NCBI GenBank assembly: GCA_018343915.1
Contig: JABRWF010000002.1
Coordinates: 1,426,001-1,490,000, forward strand
DNA: 64,000 nucleotides
DNA from: Agroathelia rolfsii
Lineage: Eukaryota; Basidiomycota; Agaricomycetes; Amylocorticiales; Amylocorticiaceae
Direction of reading: 5' to 3'
Shown here: piece after piece, positions 1 to 10,369 of the stretch
Position numbering within the stretch: the stretch's first letter is position 1
How the letters are laid out: every line of letters starts with the position of its first letter
Notes under the pieces: generated by a model
Told to the model about the DNA's origin: nothing
The model's input: only the letters and a program-made list of their open reading frames with translations
Database searches by the model: none
Program-made: the position numbers and the translations under genes

Positions 1-30
1 AGTCGAGGTGGAAGGAGGTTTTAGCCAGTC

Positions 31-150
31 TCACATGTCCAGGCCAGCTTGTAGAGCGGCAAGATAGCTGGCACGAGTTGTTTTTGCGGGCCGCCTTTCT
101 GCGATTGGCCAGAACTCATCCGACTTCCGAAACACTTCAATGAGGTCACA
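31..150 (-). CDS. possible C-terminal exon of an unrecognised gene
   Basis: On the minus strand an open frame ends at a TGA at 31-33 and reads back through a sensible peptide (LIEVFRKSDEFWPIAERRP, then KTTRASYLAALQAGLDM). It looks like the charged C-terminal end of a protein, but I recognise no family. The gene's 5' part would have to lie at 150-800, where I find no convincing exons. It may therefore be a remnant or a chance open frame. The upstream edge is uncertain. Confidence 0.25.
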   Translation of the reverse strand, partial: CDLIEVFRKSDEFWPIAERRPAKTTRASYLAALQAGLDM

Positions 151-734
151 GTGATTCGGTTGCCACCGCCACCGCCTCAGCCACATGCAAGTCCCCCAAA
201 GCGAACCAGGAGCTCAGTTGCTCATGTTGCTCACCATATGAATATAATCTGGTTTAGGATATCCATCAGGTCAACACACATGATTGTCCACGCTGAAAAA
301 ATCTGTCTTCTAGAAAAATTATACTGTCTGGTCATTTACGTGAGCACACGAAAAAGGGCATCTATTTTCTCTCTGGGATTAATTACTAGTACGGTCATTA
401 AATTCCACAACATTGATGCGTCTGCGTTCCAGACAGATAGACATTGCGTGCAGCCTTGCAGTGCTTAATATTTTATCACGTCGACGGCCTCATCACCCCA
501 TAATAAAATATCGGTGAATCCATAGCCGCAGGATTGTGTCATAGTATGACCCATAGATACATCCTTGGAACTGATTTCACGGTCACCTGCTCGCCGACGG
601 TCGTCATCACCGTGCTAAGTATTCTAAGTATGGCTTTTGCATCGGCTTCGGACAATCAATTTCGTATTCCACGCGCCCTGCCGTTCCGATTTTGACTCTC
701 CAAGAACCTTTCGGGAAGTGGATAAGCGCTTTGC
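151..734. other. intergenic, nothing clear
   Basis: Short open frames on both strands here have no coding character or recognisable motif. The right part is the upstream region of the thaumatin-like gene. Confidence 0.5.
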
Positions 735-740
735 TATAAA
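735..740 (+). promoter_or_regulatory. TATA box of the thaumatin-like gene
   Basis: TATAAA lies about 90 bp before the ATG at 830, a normal distance for a fungal core promoter. A pyrimidine-rich stretch (about 780-820) follows just before the start. Confidence 0.5.
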
Positions 741-829
741 ACCTGGGTTGAAGGGGGCGTTTGGACTGCACGCTCCATCGAGTCCATTCTTCCCCCACCA
801 CTCCCCCCTTCCAAACTACCACAAAAAAT

Positions 830-1500
830 ATGTTTGCTACTCGTCTCGCGGTTTTCCTCTCTGCTTTGGCAGTTACCGCCTCTGCTACGTTAGTATTCCT
901 ATGACACTCTTCATACTCTATTATCGTCTGACCGTACCCCGTAGAACTATCACAATCACCAACAACTGTGCCGATGCTGTTGACCCTGGAATCTATCCTG
1001 CTGCCGACGGAAGCGTTGGTGGTTTCGCACTCGCAGCTGGAGCTTCTCAGAGTATCACCCTAGGCTCTGGCTACAGCGGCCGTATCTGGGGGCGTACCGG
1101 CTGTGATGCTAATGGCAACTGCTCGACGGGAAGTTGCACCGGGGGTATCAACTGTTCGGCGCCCGCGGCTGCAGGTCCTACCTTGGCTCAGTTTACCATT
1201 GACGGGTAAGAATGATCTTAGATAGCGTGAATTTTGTTCATTACTTATTGGAGTATAGATATGCTAGCCTCGATTTCTTCAACCCAACCGTAGGCGATGG
1301 CTTCAACGTTGCTGTGACAATCACCCCCGGCACTGGCTGTACGTCTTCTGTTCCCAGCCCTCTTGTTTCTATGTACTTATACACTTCCACCAGGTTCTAC
1401 TTCAGCTGTCTCCTGCACGAGCTCGAGTGGTGCGGGCAATGATTGCGGCGGCACTTCCACCTGCCCCACTGGCACCCACTACACTGTATCATTCTGCTAA
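830..1500 (+). CDS. small secreted thaumatin-like protein
   Basis: Four exons: join(830..888,945..1205,1259..1338,1394..1500). All three introns are GT-AG and every junction keeps frame. The product begins with a signal peptide (MFATRLAVFLSALAVTASA), followed by TITITNNCADAVDPGIYPA, typical of the thaumatin/PR-5 fold start. Further thaumatin features are a glycine-rich strand with SGRIWGRTGC, a cysteine-rich loop (CSTGSCTGGINC), and a C-terminal Cys pattern ending in TGTHYTVSFC. It is short for the family (about 168 residues), as in small fungal TLPs with fewer disulfides. It is expected to be secreted; small TLPs in agarics are linked to beta-glucan binding or hydrolysis, but activity cannot be read from sequence. 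A TATA box sits 90 bp upstream. Confidence 0.88.
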
Positions 1501-1669
1501 ACGATTTCATCATCATGGACTTGTGAAATTTACTTGTATTCATCGCCTCGGACATTTTTTTGAAAACGAGTTAGGCTGTACGGACAATCATGATGTAGAC
1601 GTACATGTATAACTGATGCCTTTCCCCGGGCGTAAATGTAACAAAATAAATAAATACATTGCATGTTAT

Positions 1670-2931
1670 TCAATCTTTCTTTGATTTGAGACGTAGACCT
1701 GGAAGCTGGAACATCTGTGCAAGGGGTCAGATGATCGACTGAGTTTTGACAACACTGTCAACATACCTCGAAGACGGCCTCCGAGGGAACACCCCATCCT
1801 CTGACACCTTCCACTCTATTATCCATCCTGCTACCAAGCATTATTCCCACTACTGCCCCCGTCTGCTCATCTATGATGGGCCCACCGCTCGAGCCTGCTG
1901 TGGGCGGTGGCTTGAACAGCATATGTGAGAGCGCATCGTATGTTCCAGGCTATAGCCGAGAATCAATCACAATTGTGTGCATATACAAGCATAACCTTCT
2001 TACTTTGGCCTCTCGACCTACAAAGTCCCGATATCCAAGCACAGTGCCTCTCACCCACTTACTCCACATACCGCCTATCCAAGGCGCCCAGCCAGACTCC
2101 TCCGGCTTAGTTGAAGAGACAAAATGTGCACGTATAGTTGTATCAGGTTGTGCGGGGTACGGAGAAACAGGCAGGGTTTTTGCCCCATGATCAAGTTTTG
2201 CTGAAAGGATGAGGATGTCGGAGCGGGGTAAAGATGATAGCACGGACGATACGGCATGAATGCTATGATGCCTTTCGGGTTCCTTACCGGTAATCGAGGA
2301 TGATATGGCATACGACCCTGATTTCGAGGCCTGAGGGAGGATAGGAGAGCGTCTAATCTTTCTGCGAATACTCGTCAATAAAATGAAAGGTGCCATCGAG
2401 CCGATAAGTGGACCAACTTGCCTCTTCAAAGGTGTGGGCGCATGTTACTATAACAAATTCCCCAGTCGGAGAAACTGGGATATTTAGCGCAAATCCAGAG
2501 GATAGTGTCACTTTATGATCATTTCCACTGTCTATACAGTGTGCTATTGCAAGTACTGCATCTTGCTTTTGCTGATCCGGGTCTTGTGGCCCGAAGCGGA
2601 GTTTGCGATCACTGGGAGGGGTAGGCTCGTATGGGAGAGGGATGTCAAGGACATGGCCTGATAATTGGTTGTATTGATTATTCAAGTCATTCAAGGATGT
2701 CTGAACAGCCGATTGAGATAGCTTAGAGAGTAACTCGTTGTCAAATGCAGGCGGGACATGAACCGCTGGATGAATGCTCTGTGGTATAGTGGGAGTAGTA
2801 GCGGAAAGGTTTTGAGTGGGGTTTCTGACTACTCTATCGGTCACTGTGGCGTATTGCGATGATAGAATAGGTCGGTTGAGCCGATTTGAGATAGCTAAAT
2901 GGCGACCAAGTTTGGCTAGCTGCGTTTTCAT
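1670..2931 (-). CDS. trypsin-like serine protease-domain protein
   Basis: Exons: complement(join(1670..1714,1767..1949,2004..2357,2422..2931)), 363 aa. The start is the ATG at 2931; a longer frame upstream would need a TTG start. The N-terminus (MKTQLAKLGRHLAISNRL...) is basic, Ser-rich and lacks acids, so it could be a mitochondrial presequence. The chymotrypsin-fold triad is visible: His in TCAHTFEE, Asp in RSDILILSA, Ser in GSSGGPIID. The tail GVRGWGVPSEAVFEMFQLPG matches a basidiomycete family of intracellular trypsin-like peptidases that I recognise only as a family of unknown substrate. The junction at 2358-2421 fits the frame only as a GC-AG intron. Confidence 0.8.
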
Positions 2932-3190
2932 GATGTTGAGTGTATCCAAACCAGCACCTGCCGGCGTAACTTGAAGTCACGGTCTCAATGGTGAGGCGCG
3001 GCACCAGATCAACTTGAAAATGATGTCATTTAGATCAAGCTACTTGTACTCTTGCATCTCGTGATAAATACAATGAACACAACATATGCCCACAGTAAAT
3101 ATAATTGTGTGCATTACGGAAGGAGACTTCCCCACGAAGCAATAATAATAGCAACTATAAAATCACCTCTAACCGAAAGTCGCCCAGCAC

Positions 3191-4044
3191 TTAGTCGACT
3201 TTCTTTCCTTTTGCAAGGAAAATCTCCATAGGCTGGCCTTGCCAACTCGTATTCACCACACTCTTGTAATCAATGTCCGTTAGACCAGCGGAGGAAAACG
3301 TGTCTTTGATCTCCTGTTCGGTGAAGCCATGCGTATGGGCAACCATGTGAGCATATTTCTCGGGAACCTTCTGCGTTGTATCTTCATCTTTGCGCATGAT
3401 GTCTGTGATAATTAGATAACCTCCTGGCTTAAGGAAGAAAGCCAAAGTGCGGGTTGTGTCTTGAATAGAGGCGAAATGATGATAAGCCATCGTACACTGG
3501 GACAGAAGTGAGAATCCAGGTGACCAATCTGTACATAGATGATCGAATAGACGTACAATCACAACATCAAATTTCGCATTGTCCAATTCTCCTTCGACAC
3601 CCTTGAGTTCAGTGGCAATAGCTTTCATTTCATCCGGTCCGATCCCTTGATTGGAAACGCGCAGATTGTATTGCTCTACAGAACCTGGACTGATGTCAAC
3701 ACCAACGATCGACTTGGTCTCTGATGCAATTGCCTGCGACATCATGCCTATTATTGATCAGGGTAAGTCCCTGTTCCCATAATGGGATATCATATTGACG
3801 TACCCACGCCGCAAGCATAGTCCAAAACCGTCGTCGAATTTTCATCAAAAGGATATTCTGCAAGAATAGCAGCTGATATTCGAGAGGTCATTTCTACCAT
3901 TGCAGCGGGAGGATTAAGTGCTAGATTCTGAGCCTCTTTGTCGAAGTGTTCCTTGTTGAAAGCTGCATAGTCATGTCCGGGTTGAACATGAGTGTGGCTT
4001 GGAGTGTTTATGTGATCATGGTGGTCGTGGGTAGGAAGAGACAT
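3191..4044 (-). CDS. class I SAM-dependent methyltransferase
   Basis: Exons: complement(join(3191..3496,3557..3747,3804..4044)), 245 aa. A histidine-rich N-terminus (HDHHDHINTPSHTH) precedes the Rossmann fold. Motif I is VLDYACGVG (SAM binding), the acidic loop is VGVDISPGSVEQYN, motif IV is FDVVICTMAYHHF, and a late strand reads LKPGGYLIITD. This is the UbiE/COQ5-like small-molecule methyltransferase layout. The substrate is unknown and no biosynthetic cluster surrounds it. The second intron (3497-3556) is needed to make the YHHF motif contiguous; reading through it gives a poor insert. Confidence 0.85.
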
Positions 4045-4082
4045 TGTATGATGCTTTGATTTTGAATTTCAAAAGCGATCGA

Positions 4083-4090
4083 CTTTTATA
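4083..4090 (-). promoter_or_regulatory. TATA box of the methyltransferase gene
   Basis: TATAAAAG on the minus strand, about 40 bp upstream of the ATG at 4044. Confidence 0.5.
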
Positions 4091-4688
4091 TCTATGCCAG
4101 CGTAGGCTTTAACCAATGCTATCAAGACACATCCCGGAAGTTGCCGGGCACAGCTTTCTGGGGTTACTCAGCAATGTTGTATTCTCCGCGACTGGAAGGG
4201 TCCTCGCGGTACAAGAACCTTGGGAGAATTCATACCAGTCATCTTTGTAAGTCCACACTATAATTCGATAGGACGAAGCAAGGTACACTAGATAAGCGAT
4301 TTCTCTGAGAATTCGCTCGCATAGAGCGGTGTGGTCATACATTGCCTTATTGAGCAAACGACTTCAAGTTGAAGACTGATGACTTGTTAATTGCTGCAGG
4401 AATAAGCACATACAAACTCTTGCAGCAAACTGGCGTCTCTACTACTTGGTACAAAGTCATTTGACATCTCCATATCCATAAACTTTTCATTGTTAACATC
4501 GCTTGCTAGCATATACTTAGTCGAAACCCGAATCTCTCCCCACGATTAGCATTCCCATGGGCGTCACGGATCGCGGCATCCATCCTTCAACTGTGTCGTT
4601 TACTACTCCTCCGCTGAAATATGGGGTATTGGGACTGTAAGAGAATTTAATATACATCATACTGATTGTGTTTATGACTTTCATATAG
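4091..4688. other. intergenic, no supported gene
   Basis: Open frames on both strands are short and carry no recognisable domain. A plus-strand segment at about 4512-4630 could be exon material of the gene whose tail lies at 4689-4845, but frame continuity could not be shown. Confidence 0.4.
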
Positions 4689-4845
4689 GCTACATCTTCT
4701 GGTGCAGCTGGCACCTTCAAGCTCCTCTATGGGCATCAGTGCTAACACTACCTCGACCAGCACCAGCGGTGCTCTCAAGATATCCTTCAACCCCGCCTTG
4801 TTCATGGCTTGGGCTGTAGCCGTAATCATACTGGGGGCAGCCTAG
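4689..4845 (+). CDS. orphan C-terminal exon with GPI-anchor-like tail
   Basis: After an acceptor at 4686-4688 (or at 4704-4706), one plus-strand frame reads a Ser/Thr-rich stretch (SSSSMGISANTTSTSTSGA), then a hydrophobic end (NPALFMAWAVAVIILGAA) and TAG at 4843-4845. This is the layout of a GPI-attachment signal on fungal cell-surface proteins: small omega-site residues, a spacer, and about 18 hydrophobic residues. I could not find the signal peptide or a convincing body upstream, so this may be the end of a small secreted protein with unresolved exons or a decayed copy. Confidence 0.35.
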
Positions 4846-5287
4846 GCACTGCGCTGCGACTCTAAGACGACACTCTTTTTCACATAGCAGTTTAGAAAAT
4901 CGTACAAATTATCTCAATAATGATTCACGCTTGATGCACACCTGTCATATACCTACGGGGCTTGAGAATGGCATTCAAGGAGTGGTACGGACTACCTTTT
5001 TTCTTTCTAGTGAGCCCTTTTACCAGAGTAAACAAATCACCAGGCGTTGTTAATATGTTTGATGCTACACTATTGTAGATGTGAATCAAAATGTCAGCCT
5101 TTTTCTTCTGTTTTGAATGAAACAATTAATCCTCTGCCAGACAGATAATTGCATGCTGAAATGAGCACGTAAGCTACCACACCTCTTCCTCTCCATATTA
5201 CACGTACTGACTAAAGACAAAGTGCGCGCAAAGCGGTTTTCAATCGTAACCTAAGCGAAGAGGGATGAAGGTGCGTATCAAGATCCA
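4846..5287. other. intergenic, nothing recognised
   Basis: AT-rich spacer between the possible GPI exon and the 3' end of the F-box-like gene; only short random frames. Confidence 0.5.
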
Positions 5288-7021
5288 TCAAACAACTAGA
5301 CACAATCTCGGCAGATGAGATGGGGACATACCAGTGAAGTGCAACATTGAGATCAATGATTCATAGCTGTATTCAACGTCTAATATATACACTCTCAGCA
5401 AGCGAAGCGTCGAGTCATCTATGCGACCGCATCCAGAGATACGCAAGCTTTCGATCATCGACGGAATGGGTTGCTGAACCAGAGATGCGGCTATCACAGC
5501 TCCCACTGTAATACGCATCCGGGCCGCCTGAGCCAGGAGACGGAGAGGTGATTCTGAGTCTTCGGGCTCGAGCCAGTGACAATCATGGATATTTAATGCT
5601 TGAAGTCTGGGTGCGATATGGACACTCGCTATCATATCATCGATATCGATAGAACTCTGCAGTAGCTCATCAAATAGGGAGGATGTTCCTTCAGCATCGG
5701 CGTTTACAAGGTTCAGCTCGACGCAGCTTGTAGCATGTACAAGGTATGGGATCATGCGATATGTAAATATTCCATCTACTGTTAACCTCTGAGCGTTGGG
5801 AAGTTGGTCAAATTCAACGTAGTCAGGAGAAACGTATGGATTGGCGACACGAAGGTCTGTTAGGTTGCGAGATGCTTGATGTTCCAGAATGAAACCTGAG
5901 ACCGTATATGGGATTCTGTCAAAACTGAGCGAAATCAATTTGTCCAGCACGGGCACCTCGCTAAGCTGTGTATCATCGACGTTGCAGTCAAGATCTCTGA
6001 GCCCTAGGCGTCTGAGGCGGGGTAATATGGAGAGGAGAGACATGATGACATGCAAGTCCATATTTGGTATCTCTTCGTCGTGCGCAATGTCGGTATTTAT
6101 GAAAACATCCACCAGCGCTTGGCAATGATCGAACAGACTAGAGCCCAGAGGACAGGAAAGACAAGTGCTGCGAAAGTTACCACCGTCGATTACAAGGCGT
6201 TGGAGATTTGGAAACGACAGAGTCAAGGATGGTTGTAACGGCTCAATCTCAATATCACCTCGATCGTGATGTGCCCATAGTCTTAGCTCTTCAAGGTGCC
6301 GTGACATCCCACCAAAGTCGTGGCCGAGCAGAGGGAGCTGGTGCGCCCAGGGGACTTCTATGCACAAGATGCGACACCGGGGGAAATGTGGTAAGATCAT
6401 ACACATGACCTTGCGTATATGCGAATTTTCTTCCTGTAGCGGCTCAACACTAATCTGAGAATCACTATCACTGAACCGGGATCTTTGGGACGATGTTGAG
6501 CCTTCTCCATTCGACGATTGATGAGCGCTGGTGTTGTCTTCGTCCACCGGTTCTTCGTCTATAATGATACTCGTGTCATCCATGGGATCATCAAAACCTT
6601 CTTGATCATAGTGGGCGGATGGAGGTGGCTCCAGTTCATTTTGTGTTATCTCCCGAAATCCCTCACGTTTGGTAATGGTGATTTCCAGGACACTAGACGC
6701 GGAAAAATCCAAGTATCGCTCTACCTCCCTCAACGGCGTTTCACGGCATCCGATGTCCACCAAAATACGACTCCATAAAACGGGGGTCGAGGCGCATATT
6801 TCGTACCATGAGCGGCATACAGCGCGGAGAGTGTAGGGCACTGTATATGCCTTTGTGAGGCCATGGTGGATCGGTGTCCACTGATTAAGATGGTGCGGCA
6901 GGTTTTTGTCTTCTTTCAACGATTGGAACGATAATATGAAAATCATAGTACGTATTTCTGCTGGTAGTCGATTGATGTAGTCCCTCTGGGAGGTGGATAG
7001 TGCCTTTCCAAATGGTCGCAT
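5288..7021 (-). CDS. F-box-like domain protein
   Basis: A single long open frame with ATG at 7021 gives 577 aa; upstream extension would need a TTG start. Near the N-terminus, INRLPAEIRTMIFILSF... followed by LRAVCRSWYEICASTPVLWSRI is the F-box-like module common in agarics. It would dock to Skp1 in an SCF ubiquitin ligase. An acidic, Ser-rich insert (about residues 180-240) separates it from a C-terminal half with leucine-rich-repeat-like spacing (LRRLGLRDLD, LQALNIHDCHWL, IESLRISGCGRI). This family is greatly expanded in Agaricomycetes and substrates are unknown. The extreme C-terminus is uncertain because a GT-AG intron near the end would give a slightly different tail. Confidence 0.8.
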   Translation of the reverse strand: MRPFGKALSTSQRDYINRLPAEIRTMIFILSFQSLKEDKNLPHHLNQWTPIHHGLTKAYTVPYTLRAVCRSWYEICASTPVLWSRILVDIGCRETPLREVERYLDFSASSVLEITITKREGFREITQNELEPPPSAHYDQEGFDDPMDDTSIIIDEEPVDEDNTSAHQSSNGEGSTSSQRSRFSDSDSQISVEPLQEENSHIRKVMCMILPHFPRCRILCIEVPWAHQLPLLGHDFGGMSRHLEELRLWAHHDRGDIEIEPLQPSLTLSFPNLQRLVIDGGNFRSTCLSCPLGSSLFDHCQALVDVFINTDIAHDEEIPNMDLHVIMSLLSILPRLRRLGLRDLDCNVDDTQLSEVPVLDKLISLSFDRIPYTVSGFILEHQASRNLTDLRVANPYVSPDYVEFDQLPNAQRLTVDGIFTYRMIPYLVHATSCVELNLVNADAEGTSSLFDELLQSSIDIDDMIASVHIAPRLQALNIHDCHWLEPEDSESPLRLLAQAARMRITVGAVIAASLVQQPIPSMIESLRISGCGRIDDSTLRLLRVYILDVEYSYESLISMLHFTGMSPSHLPRLCLVV

Positions 7022-7885
7022 CGTGCTTGAGCGGGACAAAGTGCTGTCATCCTTGAGGGAGTTGATCAATGCGGTCGGGATCCTCGACAATGCATCCTGA
7101 ACATACGTTACCAATCATTTTTCTTCTTCCTCCTTCCCGGAGAAACGATTTTAACGGTGGAGGGGCGGGTGGGGAATGAATGGGTTTCGCCTTAGTGGTA
7201 ATGGGAGAAGCGCTCAAAGTGACCAAAAGACCCCGCCACAATGGAGCGCCAGTGTTCCCCTCTGTCACCCTTATAACACCCTAATGGTAATATAAAAAAA
7301 TCAACACAATTACCTAGAGGATCATGCATTGATCATGGACAAGGACAAATAGCTGTGCTGGGGACTCGTTTACTTGTTGCCTTTCCTGGCCACAATGATG
7401 ATTATCCCCGTCAGTGCGACGTTGCCTTGGGCCACGATAAGTTCAAGTTTGTTGGTGGTCAAAAAGTACATTGCAATAAACGTCCAAGGGGAAAATATAT
7501 TGTCCTCGGTGGCGCTATCTCCAAAGGAGTACGAGCCTATGTGTGCACAGCCTGGGAAACGCCATCAACGAAAAGAAGGTGCTTGTGACGTCTTGCAGCA
7601 GCGATGTTCTACCATGACACAAGGCTCCCTCTATCAGCAAATGATGTGCACAGCTGATAGAAATTCGGTGTTACGTCTAAGGACAACAGTGCGGAAGTAA
7701 ACAACAAAAAAGGACATATAAACAACAAGCTCGAGTGCTTTATAATCCATTTTTGAATATAATAATAATAAACAAGTGCCAAGATGACAACCACACAAGG
7801 TATACACTTCTGTGTACCTCTCCTGACCGTGAGAAATTATATGCTGTATTTCTATCTAAGCAAATCATTTTATGGGAATGCTAAA
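7022..7885. other. intergenic
   Basis: Holds the promoter of the F-box-like gene and the 3' flank of the aminotransferase gene. No coding signal was found. Confidence 0.5.
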
Positions 7886-9729
7886 TTACTCCGACACCAC
7901 AACGTTCCACTCGCTCTCGATGGTGCCCATCTGAATGCCCAGCAGCTCGTTCCACATCACTCTGCTAACGGGTCCGAGCCCATCTTCGCCAGTGGGGACA
8001 TGAACATCACCACCCTGGAATCCGATCTTGTCGATAGGGCTGATGACCGCGGCGGTGCCTGCACCAAACATCTCCACGAGGCGGCCGGCGGAAGAGGCAC
8101 TCTGGACCTCAGCCATAGTGATAGGCCTCTCAGAGACAATCAGGTCGTCGGCTAAGCCATCAAGACGCTTCTTGGAAGAAACGTGGTTGCGCGCCAGTGT
8201 CAGTACAGAGTCACGAGTGACTCCAGGCAGGATCATGCCATCCAGGGGTGGGGTGACCAGCTCCAAAGCTACGACAAAACCATAGTTGAGTTTTAAGACG
8301 AGAAACAAGGATTAATGTAGAACTTACCACCGCTTTCAGTCTTGAGCACGGTGAAGAGATTCATTGTCCCGACCTATGGCCAAAGAACACGGAGTTATTG
8401 TCTCATTTGATCGTTTTCAGTACCCAAAGAAAAAAGCCGAACCTCGGTAAGATGGTGTTCAGGACCGTAGAGCCATAAGTTTTGAACGTATCCCTTGTGA
8501 GCCGCACTCTTTTGGGCGACAGCGCCAGGAGCGTAGTTCAGACCGAGTTTATATGCGCCCGTGCCTAGTCAAAAGGATAAAGTAAGCAAAGCCGGCATAT
8601 TATATAGGTGGTCAAGTTTGAGCACATACCGCCTGGTGCAGCACGGATGTACTCTGTTGTACCATACAAACTGACTGGTTTGAATCCTTGGGGGTAATAA
8701 GGTCCTACAGGGCTGCAGATGACAAACAATAGTGCGGAAGAGGGGGGACTGATGCCAATAGTAGTTTGAGTACCCACTATAAAAAGATTTTGTGAGATAG
8801 GCAGCAAAGAAAAAAAGAAGAGAACACAATCTATACTTAGTACTGGTCGAATGTACAGACTATGTCCGGGCAGTTGAGGAATCCAGTGCTTATCGATGCG
8901 CACGAGTTCTTTGATAAGATCGAGTAGGGCATCGCCGTTGAAAGTCTAAAAACGGGAATCGTTGAACATAAAGAGGAATATGATAGTAGAAACAGGACGC
9001 ACAGGCAGAGCAATCCGCTGTGCGGAGGTGTTCATGCGAGCCATGTTCTTGTCTGGCCTGAACATAGTGACTTTGCCTCGCTCGTCCCTGTAGGCTTTCA
9101 TGCCCTCAAACAACGTTTGTGCATAATGCAGAACGGTGGAGCTGGGTTCAAGATTGAAAGGACCATCTAATGAAATGGATGGTCAAAAAGGCCCAAAAAG
9201 ATGCGATAAATATACAATTACACACAAGGCTGAATTTTAGGTGCACCCCATCCATTCAACATGTCCCAGGGGATAGTGAGCATGTGATCCGTCTATAGAT
9301 CAGAATGTTCAGACAAAATACAGCATTAGTACACATACATTCAACTTACGAATGTATGACCAAAGACTAGGCTAGACGCAGGAGGAGGCGGGCGCGGGTT
9401 CGGGTTCATCTCGATCACTAAACGTCCGGGCTGGTTGACATCAGTATCACGGTATTCATAGACAAAAAATGACAGGCGCAAATCACATCGATATCAGGCA
9501 GGCGCGTGAACTCGCCCGTCATTGGGTCTTGCACAACCGTGCCAGGGTCAATAGGAGGAACAGCTACAGTGCTCTTGGCCCTCATCTGGGCCACGCCGCC
9601 GCCAGTGTTGGTGTTGAGGACCATAGGGGATAGTAATCTTGCGCTTGAATGGCGAGAGGAGTATCTACTGGCTTTAGTAGCAGCAGAAGCTGACCTGGCA
9701 AGTAGACGAGCAGATAAAAGTGAAGACAT
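7886..9729 (-). CDS. BAT1: branched-chain amino acid aminotransferase, probably mitochondrial
   Basis: Nine exons: complement(join(7886..8268,8328..8373,8443..8564,8630..8776,8837..8945,9003..9166,9226..9292,9350..9430,9487..9729)), 453 aa, all in frame. The N-terminus (MSSLLSARLLARSASAATKA...) is an Arg/Ser-rich mitochondrial presequence. The body is class IV PLP aminotransferase: TDHMLTIPWD, LHYAQTLFEGMKAYRDE, GHSLYIRPVLMGTQ, and GTGAYKLGLNYAPG with the Schiff-base lysine. The C-terminal motif PGVTRDSVL is also present. It interconverts Leu/Ile/Val and their 2-oxo acids with glutamate as amino donor, the last step of branched-chain synthesis or the first of breakdown. Length and motif order match the family. 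Confidence 0.93.
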
Positions 9730-10369
9730 TTTCTTTCAGAGGTAGGGTGGTGTTTTCCAGCAGTTTCACAGGAAATTTCCAGAGAAAAAAAAAAAAATTC
9801 GGGCAGAAATCGATGAGGTGATGATGCAATGCGCGCGGAACTAGTAATCACCAGCAGAGGTGCGTGGGTGTGAGGGTCGTCCGTGAGTGTGGAGAGAGAA
9901 CAGTTCGAAGTGGTACACAACAATGGAGGGATGACTCGACTGCAGCCTGCAGGCCTGCGCGGGGCATTAAGCAGCCATGTAAACATGTATGATTATTACG
10001 CAAATGATCTGTAACTGAAATAGAGTCTTCTATTCCTTTTAATTGCTCATCCGAAATGTCCGATGAGGCCCGAATTCAAAGCTAGACTTGACATGTGCAT
10101 AACTTATATATGATATTCTGCAAAAGAATGTGTACTAGGTAGACAGAGCTCGGTGGTAATGTATGTGTATATGGTATTTTCTAGTGGTACAGGTAATAGT
10201 TCACAGTTCAAGAAACAAAGTTCGGCCTATCAAAAAGGATGCTAGGCATAATGTCAATCACAACCAGGCCAATAAGTTGTTGCCAGATAAAAATGGCTAG
10301 GGCAAGACAAAAAGGACTACAAGAGGGCGAGGTTTAAAAATAAAAAGCAAAAAATAGTTCATAAAGCGT
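9730..10369. other. intergenic
   Basis: Promoter side of the aminotransferase gene and 3' flank of the membrane protein gene. A 14-nt A tract lies near 9784. No coding signal. Confidence 0.5.

Noticed and set aside
4517..4829. Minus-strand frames over the GPI-like exon
   Set aside because: They lack motifs and splice context; the plus-strand reading gives a sensible anchor signal.
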